Assembly: GCA_022393335.1 (NCBI GenBank)
Contig: JAJEKB010021235.1
Location: 421,519 to 485,518 of the forward strand
DNA length: 64,000 nucleotides
Direction: 5' to 3'
Origin: Macrotrachela quadricornifera
Lineage: Eukaryota > Rotifera > Eurotatoria > Philodinida > Philodinidae
The notes under the pieces were generated by a model, which saw only the letters and a program-made list of their open reading frames with translations, ran no database searches and was not told the origin of the DNA. Positions 1-9,442 of the stretch are shown one piece after another; position 1 is the stretch's first letter, and each line of letters starts with the position of its first letter. The translations under genes and the position numbers were made by a program.

Positions 1-360
1 CTTCAAAATCAAGTTTTACAAGGTCCAAATAAATTATTTTGGAATGATTTTGATGTTTTTTTTGTTGAGGTGTAGTGTTTGTAATTGACAATGTTTTTAC
101 AAATGGGAATGATTTAGAAATTTTCATAAAAAAATCATATTCAAATGGTTTTTCATTGAATAGGAAAATTTTACTAACATTTTTGAAAATTCCATCAGCA
201 AAATTATTTATAATATAATAATAACAATTTAATGTACTAACACTTGATGCTGTATAAATTAAACATGAAGTCATTTCCGCTTGATGATAATAATTAATCG
301 AACAAATACAATTATCATTTTCAAATATTGGTAACGTTTGTTGAATATCTTCCCAGGTCA
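1..360 (-). CDS. F-box/LRR-like protein, internal exon (partial)
   Basis: Read on the minus strand, about 119 codons are open from position 360 to the window edge. Recognisable segments are TWEDIQQTLPIFEN near the upstream end, then KIFLFNEKPFEYDFFMKISK and FPFVKTLSITN, then YLDLVKLDFE. This pattern (a hydrophobic leucine-rich stretch with the phrase NEKPFEYDFF) is what I recognise from the large bdelloid F-box/leucine-rich family, whose members are predicted substrate adaptors of SCF ubiquitin ligases. Neither end is complete: the gene runs off the left edge, and the upstream splice site near 360 is unclear because repetitive sequence starts there. The F-box itself is not visible. Family call is fairly sure; whether this copy is intact is unknown. 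Confidence 0.6.
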
Positions 361-363
361 AGT

Positions 364-1300
364 GTTACGGACTTTGTAAACGGTCGTATACGACCGTATA
401 TGGAACAAAACGCTAAGAAACGGAGATATACATACTAATAGTAATATTTGTAATTCAGACAGATGTATACTTTGACAATATAAGAAAAACAATTGAAATA
501 AATGTAAGTCGAGAAAATTTTATTTCTAGTCATATCAATATTGTACAACCAAGATCAGTCATATTGGGTCATTCTGTAAGTTTACTAGTATTCAATACTA
601 AATAATGGTCATGTTAGCGTATTTATACAACATAGAAAGCACATTTCGAGGGAAGAATTATATTAAATTTTTTGAGGTGGTAAAATATTATTGTTCTTAC
701 ATTATTACTGTTACTAAAAAACTTCTTAGTTACGTTAAAACTAAAAACGGCAATGGAAATTTGAATTTTTTATTAAATTTATAAACTGGATTCTACTTAG
801 CTTGAATAAACTAAATACTCAATTATTTTCCACAAAAACGTGTAAGTTTTCAATTGAAAACTATTCAATTTTTATAGAACAGAGAATAGTTAGCTCTCTT
901 GCAGCTTTAGTTTGCAATGGGTTCTAAAACGATTTATAATACATCGAATTCACTTAAGTTAAAAAGACTTTGTTTTACCTTGACTAATATATATCGAATG
1001 ATAACGATATTTGGTTGAACTAACTAACAAGGAGTAGCTTTTGTATTTGATATAGGTCTGTAAATGAGTAGTAAAATATTTATTTTCATAGAAATAACAT
1101 GAGAAAAGAGATGTATTTAAATTGACTAAGTGTTAACATTGTGAAAATCGTACTTAAATTAGTTCAAAAACATTTAAGTTTTACCCTATTTCTATTTATT
1201 CTGCGTCTTGAATTTTCGAACTTAATTAAAACAAGTAGATTTCAAAGTAAAAATATTGGCTCTTAATTCTAGTTCTAATTCAATATATTTTCACTTTTAG
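364..1300. other. intergenic/intronic AT-rich stretch, no gene seen
   Basis: About 0.9 kb of AT-rich sequence with no convincing open frame. A short palindrome (cggtcgtatacgaccg) lies near 390. It separates the minus-strand F-box/LRR exon from the plus-strand transposase-associated exon, whose splice acceptor (tcacttttag) ends at 1300. Confidence 0.4.
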
Positions 1301-1596
1301 TACATTTTTAATAAAAAGAAACAAAGACAAATACGTCATGTTCATAAAGCTCAACATATTCCATTTAAAGAATCACTTACTGAACTTCTCAAAAAACCTG
1401 AGGTTTTTGAATTGTTAAGTTGTCGTAGTCGATCACCGGTTATGACAGATTTATCTACCGGATCATTTTGTGAACAACATCCTATATTCAATGCACCTGA
1501 TAGTTTAAAAATAATTCTGTTTTACGATGATCTTGGTATTAACAATCCTCTTGGTTCTCGAGCAATATCAATTGGTATGTTCTATTGGACATTAGC
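1301..1596 (+). pseudogene. Transposon-associated protein exon, cut by a MITE
   Basis: After a clear acceptor (ttttcacttttag) the frame is open for about 98 codons with no start codon of its own. Landmarks are IPFKESLTELLKKPEV, then a Cys-containing stretch, then LKIILFYDDLGINNPLGSRA. I recognise the phrase I-I-L-x-Y-D-D-x-x-x-N-P-L-G-S from proteins encoded by animal DNA transposons of uncertain superfamily. The frame ends exactly where a palindromic MITE begins (1597), and the expected continuation is not found on the other side (after 2080). It is therefore a fragment of a mobile-element gene, not a host gene. No upstream exon could be placed. Confidence 0.5.
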
Positions 1597-2080
1597 AAAG
1601 GCGACTATAACCTACAGCTGATTTTTTGACCAGATAACGAGATATATGTAGGTTTATAGAGGACGACTTCCTCGATCCAACGGTATATATTTTGTTCAAT
1701 TCTATTGTGCACCGTGAGAGAAAACCTATATATGTAAAATTGAGTGTGTATGTAGTACCAGGTCAAAGGTCAATTATCGATGCTCAAAGATTAAGGGATG
1801 GCGGGAAGAAGTGTGGGTGGTTATGTCGTGGTAGTCTTGTTGTGGCTATTACTTGATGATCTCCAATAAAGCCAGAATCACACCTACCCGTATATTCCTG
1901 AAGATTAATGCAGTCGTTGACCTTTGACCCGGTACCACATACACACTCAGTATTATATATAGGTTTTCTCTCACGGTGCACAACAGAATTGAATAATATA
2001 TATAACGTTGGATCGAGAAAGTCGTCCTCTATAAACCTACATATATCTCGTTATCTGGTCAAATGGTTATAGTCGCCTTT
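1597..2080. mobile_element. Palindromic MITE with ~190-bp inverted arms
   Basis: The left end aaaggcgactataacc (1597) is matched by ggttatagtcgccttt ending at 2080. The similarity continues inward for roughly 190 bp per arm: the arms share the sequence around atatatgtaggtttatagag and the phrase gtgcaccgtgagagaaaacc. The arms are highly similar but not identical. No protein is encoded. No clear target-site duplication is visible in the flanks (attagc versus attcac), so the superfamily is unassigned. It interrupts a transposase-associated exon. Confidence 0.75.
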
Positions 2081-2783
2081 ATTCACTTAATTCATAAATT
2101 AAGACATTTTTTGTGCAAATTTTAATGAATACGCCTGTTCTAGTGTACAGGGTTGGAAATAATATTTTAATAGAGGGTAGTGCTATAATTTCAAATAGAA
2201 GACATAATGAGATTTATATCGAATAAAAGTTCGTCAAACATAGGGTTTATTAGTATTAAATAGTGAGAGTTATGAAAAATTTTTAATGACGACCTTAAGA
2301 CATTTTCCGAAGTTTTATACTTTTTTGGCGTAGAAAAGTAAGATGTCAGTAATTCTACACGAAGTAAAACTTTTTTGTTGGACAGTTTTACATGGTTCAA
2401 TAGAGCTCGTCGACTCTCACCGTCGGACTCCCCGGAGAATCCTCACAAAAACTCACCGGGGAATCATGACAGGGTTCTCCGCGGATTTGTAAGGGAGTGA
2501 AGGGGAGTCCCTAGGAGGCATTGCATCTAAGCTACGACCAGTTCTAGCATAACGTTGCTCAATCGATGTCATCGATTTAGCTGATATTTTTCCAGTAGGT
2601 AGGCTTAACAAAGTTAGGAAGAATCTGAAAATTTCAGCTCAAATGGATGAGCCATACTGGAGATATAGAAGTTGAAAGTATGAGGGGGTAGGCTACATTT
2701 AATATATTTTTTAGAGCAAGACTTTTCAGTAAATTTTCATTTTCTAAAGAATGATAAGAGGTAAAACTGATATTTTTTCGCCG
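2081..2783. other. Repeat-like stretch without genes
   Basis: No coding signal. A local GC-rich patch at about 2405-2530 (repeated ccgg/ggag motifs) contrasts with the AT-rich surroundings and is probably another element remnant. The rest is plain AT-rich sequence. Confidence 0.35.
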
Positions 2784-3893
2784 TATCCTCCCCGGAAAAA
2801 AATAGTTTCAATTGGTATTTCTTATACATTGTCATCATAATAAAATATTTTTTAAAACCTGATTACATATTCTGAAAGCCCGTGGAGTTTTCTATCGTTT
2901 GGTATATTTATGTTTTAATTTGCACTTTTGTATCACCAAAACAGATTGAGTACAATGAAGGCACCCTCAATTTGAAATTTCCAGAGACAAAATTTTTTTA
3001 GTGTACTTAAAATTAATTTTTTAATTTTTTTATCATCGTAGAACTATATTTAAAAAAAAGGCAATTACATATGCTGATAGAGCTTGAAATTCTCTATCAC
3101 CCTGTATTTTTACCTATTTCCTTGCATTCATTTATTGAAAAATAATTTGAATACAATGAAAAAATTCTGAATCGACAAATACCAAAAATCGTGACTTTTC
3201 GCCTTTTCCTCAAAATATTGTTACTATGAAAATGAGTTTTTAAAAAAGGAATTATAGATTCTGATAGAGCGCGAAATTCTCTATCATCGTGAACTTTTGA
3301 AACAGAAACGAAAGAGGTAGTAAAGATGGTACCTGTTTTAGAGTTTGTCAAGAAGCGTGTCTATGTAATGCTCGAATAATTTTCCAGCACATAAATGCAA
3401 GAAAGGTAACAAGTATACAGGATGATAGAAAATTTCATGCTCTATCAAAATCTATAGCTGCTTTTCTTAAAAAGCTTTCGCACAGGTCTAATAGATTCAA
3501 AAAAGAAACCACAAAAGCAACGAAAAATGCTGATTGTTTTGTACTTGTCGATTCAGGATTTTTTCATTGTACTCAAATTATTTTTCAATAAGTAAATGCA
3601 AGGAAATAGGTAAACATACAGGGTGATAGAGAATTTGAAGCTCTATCAGAACATGTAATTGCTTTTTTTAAATATAGTTTTATGATGGTGAAAAAATGAA
3701 AAAACTAATTTTGAGTGCACAAAAAGAATTTTGTGTCGGAGAATCTCGGGTTGAGGGTGCTTGTGCTGTACCCGATTTTTTTCCATGATACGTAACCGAA
3801 AACCAAAATGTAAATACATAGGGTTACAGAAAACTCCACGAGCTTTCAGAATATCTCATTGGTTTTAAAAAAAATATTTTTCCGAGAGGATAT
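2784..3893. mobile_element. ~1.1-kb foldback (inverted-repeat) element
   Basis: The left arm starts near tatcctccccgg (2784) and the right arm ends with the mirrored ccgagaggata (3893). Corresponding segments pair along about 450 bp on each side: 'gaaagcccgtggagttttct' on the left with 'agaaaactccacgagctttc' on the right, and a poly-A/T block plus 'ctctatcaccctgtat' on both sides. A shorter motif (tgatagagcttgaaattctc and variants) occurs about four times inside, two per arm, so the arms contain internal duplications. No transposase is encoded. Arms are diverged (old element). Boundaries are approximate. Confidence 0.65.
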
Positions 3894-3913
3894 AATATAT
3901 TAATCGATTGAAA

Positions 3914-4085
3914 GATGAATAAGCACCAAGAACTCGAAAACAACTTTCTACATTTCATTCATTTACTGATATTCCTCCAGATGTATTTTATTTTGAAAGA
4001 AAACTTTCACAACATAGTAGAAGTGATTATTCATTATTATTACTATGGACTAGGATCAATGGTAAAATTTTAGAATACAATATAG
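3914..4085 (+). other. Coding-like fragment, unidentified
   Basis: One plus-strand frame reads about 50 codons with a protein-like composition: RKQLSTFHSFTDIPPDVFYF followed by ERKLSQHSRSDYSLLLLWTR. It lacks a start codon and no flanking exons were located, though it lies directly after the foldback element. I do not recognise the family. It may be a stray exon of a decayed gene. Confidence 0.25.
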
Positions 4086-4323
4086 TCTACTATTTGATGA
4101 TCATTTTGATTTTGAATTTATCTGACTTTTGTTTGTCTAAATTTGTATTCCTCCTATAAAATAGATAATGTTGAAATAAACAAAACGGACGTATATTTAG
4201 TAAAAGAGAGGAAAATACATAACTTATGACGAAGAGAATAAAGGAAAATAAAAATGGCCTATTTTTTATTTTCTTTTAAGTGTATAAGTTTTCCTTTATA
4301 TTTATATTAACTTTATTACTTTA

Positions 4324-4545
4324 CTACCCAGGTCGAAAAATCCAGTGGCCCGGATTCCGATACGGATTTAATCGGATTTTGTCGGAGCTCGACAAAAACC
4401 GACGGAATCCAGTCAGAACTTAGTCGTATCCACTCGGATTTTTTATCGGAATTCGGTCCACTGGATTCCTATTGACTTCCGATAGAATGCTGCCGGTTTT
4501 AAAACGATCTGGCAGAATCCGATGGCTCTGCTTCATCCTGGGTAG
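4324..4545. mobile_element. 222-bp MITE, Tourist/PIF-Harbinger-like (TTA target site)
   Basis: Inverted termini CTACCCAGG (4324-4332) and CCTGGGTAG (4537-4545) are flanked on both sides by TTA (4321-4323 and 4546-4548). A three-base TWA duplication with short inverted ends fits the PIF/Harbinger group. The interior is comparatively GC-rich and full of repeated tccgat/atcgga motifs. It is non-coding. Confidence 0.75.
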
Positions 4546-4615
4546 TTATAAAAAAATATAATAAAATTTTTATTAAATATTATTATTGTCCTTATTTAAA
4601 TATAATATCATTGAT

Positions 4616-5216
4616 TTAATCATCTGGCTTATCATACCATTCACTTAAAGCAATTACTTCATCTAGATCAGAAATGACTCCACCAGCATCAACACCAGAT
4701 ACACCACGTACACTTTTTTCTAATTTCTTATTTATTTCGATGATCAACTGTTTAATAAAATCATCATTAATTGTATATAACGAAAAATCTAATGTTGGTA
4801 TATTGGTGATATATTTATTTGAAATTAACAAATCAGATGCTCAATAATTTTCTTTATTTTTTTGCATTTCATCAAGTATAACACCTAAAATGGAATTTTA
4901 TTTTGAGTCATTATAAGAAAAATATTGTTACCTTTTAATTTAAATAATTCACTTCTCGTAGTAATTAAATCATACTGTTGCATTTTAGAATTTGAAACAT
5001 CTTCATTAGATTTTAAAGCTAATGAAATCTTTCCTTTCAAATCCTTGATCAACTTTTTTTTTTCAAAAGCTAAAAATAAAAAAAATAAAAAAATGAATTT
5101 AAAACATGTTAATATTTTTACATTTTTGTTTAGGTAAAGAATTACATATTCATCAAATTTTGCTTTATTCATGTTGCTGGTAAACAATGAAGTGATTGAA
5201 TGACCATCATTCATTA
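4616..5216 (-). pseudogene. Unidentified multi-exon gene remnant
   Basis: Three exon-like blocks on the minus strand: 5122-5216, 4932-5069 (FEKKKLIKDLKGKISLALKS, then QQYDLITTRSELFKLK) and 4616-4884 (ILDEMQKNKENY, then LLISNKYITNIPTLDFSLYT and SVRGVSGVDAGGVISDLDEV, ending EWYDKPDD and a stop). The last two are joined by a clean 47-bp GT..AG intron (4885-4931). The third block carries an in-frame TGA about 12 codons after the acceptor, and the phase between the first two blocks does not fit the visible splice sites. The protein looks hydrophilic, possibly coiled-coil, and is not recognised. Best read as a pseudogene or a 5'-truncated copy. Confidence 0.4.
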
Positions 5217-6555
5217 CTAAAAGGAAAAGAGAAAGAGAGAGATTATTATCTATGTTCAAGTATGAATATTCTCGAATAGAATACAAATAGAATAGAATAT
5301 AATAGATAACAAAGAAAGAAGTAGCCTATACTTAAATAAAAGGAAAACGACCGAGAAAAATGAAGAAAAATAGTTTACTTGTTTAATTTTATGAAATCTT
5401 TAGAATGAATTGTATACAATACTGTTCAAATTATCATCAGTGTTAATCTAGCAGCAAAATTTTTCCTTTTTTTATTACTTGTACAAAAGCTTTTACTTTT
5501 GTAAATATGCATTTATTTTGTTTAAAAAGAATTTACGAAATAATTTACCTTCAAATCTTTTTAAAGCGTGTTCAGAAAATGTTCACATTTAATGTAAACC
5601 ATACATTTGATGGTAATTTTCAAATTGTTATACCATCATCGAGAACATTTAAAAACTGAATAAAACCCCATATAAAATCCATCATTTATCATATTTAAAA
5701 CATTTTAATGCGTAAAGATTTGTTGCTTCTGTATATGCACCTAGCACGTTAAATACTTTTCGATATAGGACATGATACAACTCCATGACCACGAGCAATT
5801 TGATCAACATCAATAATAAATATATGAAGAAGAATATTATTATTTAATTATTCAAATATATTTAATATAGATTTTACTTAAGATTAGGAATTTATGAGCA
5901 GCAATTGATATATAAATAAATCAACTATTGATTTATTCATTATTTAAAAGAATTGTATTCTTTATTTTTATATTTTTTTTTTTTAATAAAATAATTTTTA
6001 TTTATCTTTGTTTTCTTCTTTTTGTTGTGAATTTTCGGACCATATTGATATGCCCATCATCAGCCAGTTGATACTGATAATTGTTTAATTGATATTAATT
6101 AAACAAATGTAAATAAATTAAAATAAATATAAATTAAATGGATTTGTAGCATAACCACCTTTAATATCAATATAAATCGATCATTTTCACCACAATTTAT
6201 TTAATTATTTTACTTATTTTAATGTTGGTGATAAATTTAATATAACCTTGTCCATGTCCACTACCATTACCTAGATCTTTAGCACAGCATGATCAAAAAC
6301 CATAAAATTTTAACAATTTTTTTAAATACATTTATTTAATAGATAATTAGTTTTTATATTTAATATTTTTGTGAATACATTAATAAATAATTAATCTTGT
6401 ATTTAATTAATGTAAATTATTGTTTGCTCATGTTTTGAACAATAGTTTCTCTAAATAGAGAAAAGGAAAAATATAGCCATATTTTATGCTGCAATTTTGT
6501 TCAATTAATAAATAAAAATATGGATTTACTTAAATTTAGGAAATTATGAGGGTTA
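5217..6555. other. AT-rich stretch; faint minus-strand coding remnants
   Basis: No intact gene. Minus-strand reading gives short protein-like scraps near 5760-5830 and 6040-6290 (for example GNGSGHGQGYI and DIKGGYATNPF), separated by AT-rich sequence. They may be exons of the same decayed locus as 4616-5216, but no consistent splicing could be built. Confidence 0.25.
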
Positions 6556-6772
6556 ACCCTACTTTGGTCGAAAATAAAAAAATCGAAAGCATAAAATGAG
6601 AGTGGGGAGTGGGGCATACAACTGAGGGTGAGGGTGTGGGAGATTTCTCTTTCAATTAACTTTCATTCTCAACATTTCTACCTTCCGACACTTGTACTAT
6701 TTTCGTTTTCGATGTTTTTATTTTCAATATTTTTATTTTTCTGTTTTTTTTGCTTTTCGACCAAAGTAGGGT
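6556..6772. mobile_element. 217-bp MITE with 19-bp inverted ends
   Basis: The termini ACCCTACTTTGGTCGAAAA (6556-6574) and its complement (6754-6772) are perfect inverted repeats. The interior is non-coding. A related, degraded end (tttttcgatgaaagtagggt) occurs near 10550-10570, so the family is present more than once. No convincing target duplication; superfamily unassigned. Confidence 0.7.
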
Positions 6773-7059
6773 GAATCTATTAAATCTTCATAGAAGTTAT
6801 AAGTTATACTATAAGTAATGCAACGGTGCGACAGGGATTTTGTAATGAGAATGAGGGTAATAGCTGAACTTAGTTTTGCAGAAATTACGTGCTTTTCGTT
6901 ACAAAAGCTCTATCACGGGTTTTTGTACTGTCAATTCGTTACGAAAGCCAGACAAGAAAAACTGTAACGAGTTGACACATTCTCCCCAAGTCAGGCCAAA
7001 AAAGCGGCCTGTTTGCAGCTCCATTCAGTAGTCATTTTCTACTATATGAAGCACCCTTG

Positions 7060-7515
7060 GGTTTTCATCTTCTATTATATGATGGTACACTTAAGTCAGC
7101 AGAGGAATATAACATTCCTAATACTTCAAATACCAATACTATTTGGTATTAGTGATATTGGTAGTCCGCAAAGGAACACTAAAGGTGAAAATTTCGAAGA
7201 GCTAATGGTAGATTCGAATTCTTCAATCCAGGAAGCCGTTGTTCAAACTTCATATCCAATCACTGTTTTCGAAAAAAAGCCCTTCCTTGACGAAACAAAT
7301 CAAAAAACATAAAATATGGAAAGATTAATTTTATGTTCTTGATTTTTCGTCAAGGAAAGATTTTTTTCCGAAAATAAGGTTTTCTTCATAAAGTTGAATC
7401 AATGTTTGGCGGGGTCCCCGAATTCGAATCTTTGATGAGTTTTTCAAAATACTCAACTTCGTTTTTTCTTTATACATTATCAGTGTCATCAATACTATTG
7501 GTAATATTAGCATTG
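7060..7515. repeat. Imperfect inverted repeat with coding-like arms
   Basis: The block around 7240-7312 (frame ending EKKPFLDETNQKT) is mirrored on the opposite strand at 7331-7400 (GKKSFLDEKSRT). A second pair, attcgaattc/gattcgaattcg and tactattggtaatatta, extends the symmetry to about 7120-7510. The two arms face each other with almost no spacer. It is either a foldback element or an inverted duplication of a coding fragment. The arms are well diverged. Confidence 0.45.
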
Positions 7516-7570
7516 TTGCATCCCGGTGCTGACCGATGGGTAGCCTTCTACAATAGTACTTGAGAAACTA

Positions 7571-8021
7571 AGAGTCTCTGAATATAATAGGATATGAGAA
7601 TTCAAAGATTTTTCCACATAATAGCGCTAGAGGACCAAAGGTACCTGTATATAACAGGAGATGAGGACCTAAGGGTTCCTCGATATAACAGTGCCTGAAG
7701 AGTCAAGGGTACCTTTATGTAGTAGGAGATGAGGGTCTGAGGGTACCTTCACATAATAGGATATGAAGACCGAAGGGTACCTTCAGATAGTAAGACTCGA
7801 AGACCCAACGATATCTTTATGTAACAGGAGATGAGACCCAAAGGTACCTTCATATAGTAGGAGATGGGCACCTAAGGATATCACCTTATAATATGCCATA
7901 AGAACGTTTGGATACCTGCATAAGATAGGTGATGTAAAGTTATGGATACTCCATAGAATAGACGATGGGGGCCGTATGAGTACCTCCATAGGATAGGCCA
8001 TGAGGAGTTGTGGGTACTCTA
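7571..8021. repeat. 34-bp minisatellite, about 13 copies
   Basis: The motif gggtacctt recurs at a regular 34-bp step (gtacc-like starts at 7641, 7675, 7709, 7743, 7777, about 7811, 7844, about 7878 and on). Each unit has the form GGGTACCTTcatataataGG followed by agatgaggacctaa. Units are diverged at the right-hand end. A related array lies near 57.7 kb. Non-coding. Confidence 0.75.
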
Positions 8022-8383
8022 AATGCGCAGTTTTAAGATTTTAACCGATTTCAAGAGATTGTAAGAGATTTCAACAGATTTTGGGCGTCAAAATCTGCTT
8101 TTTCTCCCTTGCATATTCATCTTACGTGTTTTATCGTACGGTCATCACTGTTAATCTTACCAGTAATTGCTTCATTTTATTTCTTAACTTCACACCTTCG
8201 CTCGTTTTTCTGCAATAAGATCACTTCTCATATAGACATTATAACGCATGTATGACTCATAAGTCCAACATACACACTCATATTTCACAATTTCATCTGT
8301 TCTTGCATTACTCTTCTCAAAACATATATATAGACATTCGTTTTGTTTGCCTTCTTTAGCAATCTTAATTTCGATTCAAACGA

Positions 8384-9442
8384 TTGAATATGATGTCAGA
8401 TAATGATGATGATAGTTGGTTTGATTATGGTTCAAGTCAAGATTATTCTTATATTGATTATCAAATTGATTTATTTGAAATGCGTCAATCTATTAAACGA
8501 GATAGATATTGGAAACAAAAACGAAATCAATTATCATATCCTATATCAACGAGAAAACTCCAAGCTCATGCTGTATTATTGAAAATTACTTGTAAGCGAT
8601 ATGAACAAAAACCTAAGATTAAACTAAAATCATTTGGCTACCAACATTTTTCATCAATATCAAAAACATTCGAGTGTGATGAAGAATACTTAACGAAATC
8701 AACAGATACTGAATCCACCAAACGATCAAAATCATCCAAAAAATCAATCGAGAATGATTTGATCATTTTCTCCCATTTCCGCGAAGAGTTCTATCAAAAA
8801 CACCATAAAAATATTAAATCATCTTTGAATAAGCGTTCCAGTGTAAATATTATTAATATTCGACCAGCAGAAGTTCATGAATCTGTTCAAATTGAGTTCG
8901 TAAAAAGATTGAAGAATAATAGCAGTGTAGTACCACACTTAGTTTATCATGGAACATCATTAAAAAACATAGAAAGTATTCTTCGTTTTGGATTTTTAGT
9001 TCCAAATCAAGCACATCCAACCATTAAAAATGCACCAGTTATTCGATCAGTAAATGGTCAAGTATATGGTCAAGGAATTTATTGTAGTCGAACTGCATCT
9101 TATTCTCTATATTATACTACAACTGCAAATACACTTTTAGTTTGTGCTACAATACCAAACTGTGATAGAATGGGACAAGTTGAATATGTTGGTGGACATA
9201 TTTTAGTTTTATCTCATGTATCACAAATTATACCATTATTTTTAATGGATTTCTGTCCATCAGATGGAATAGGTTATCCTCATTCTTGGTACCCTTCATA
9301 TACACAATCAACATTAACAAATATAATTCCAAAAGAGAAACAGCCGATGGTTATTGCAAAACAAATCTTACGAAAAATATTAAGTTGTGTAAATAATCGT
9401 GTTCAAAAATCTCAACGATATCAGATGAGACTATTTGATTAA
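8384..9442 (+). CDS. PARP-like ADP-ribosyltransferase-fold protein
   Basis: An intronless 352-codon gene. Residues about 1-150 are hydrophilic, with an acidic start, then Lys/Ser-rich sequence. Residues about 165-300 resemble the catalytic fold of poly/mono-ADP-ribosyltransferases: HGTSLKNIESILRFGFL with the first key His at residue 189, then YGQGIYCSRTASYSLYYT with the second key Tyr at 233. The place where PARPs carry the catalytic Glu (motif ExIVYDxxQ) reads GHILVLSHVSQIIPLF, so the position is His 272 here. An H-Y-H arrangement predicts mono-ADP-ribosylation or no activity rather than polymer formation. The second in-frame ATG (MMSDN) could also be the start. A TATA-like atatatata lies about 60 bp upstream. 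Fold call is good; substrate unknown. Confidence 0.72.
   Translation: MNMMSDNDDDSWFDYGSSQDYSYIDYQIDLFEMRQSIKRDRYWKQKRNQLSYPISTRKLQAHAVLLKITCKRYEQKPKIKLKSFGYQHFSSISKTFECDEEYLTKSTDTESTKRSKSSKKSIENDLIIFSHFREEFYQKHHKNIKSSLNKRSSVNIINIRPAEVHESVQIEFVKRLKNNSSVVPHLVYHGTSLKNIESILRFGFLVPNQAHPTIKNAPVIRSVNGQVYGQGIYCSRTASYSLYYTTTANTLLVCATIPNCDRMGQVEYVGGHILVLSHVSQIIPLFLMDFCPSDGIGYPHSWYPSYTQSTLTNIIPKEKQPMVIAKQILRKILSCVNNRVQKSQRYQMRLFD

Noticed and set aside
4885..5286. 133-codon minus-strand frame taken as one gene
   Set aside because: It reads through intron-like sequence (poly-T tracts, donor and acceptor sites); better explained as exons of a decayed gene.
7571..8021. CRISPR-like regular spacing
   Set aside because: Units are contiguous, with no unique spacers, and the organism is a eukaryote: it is a minisatellite.
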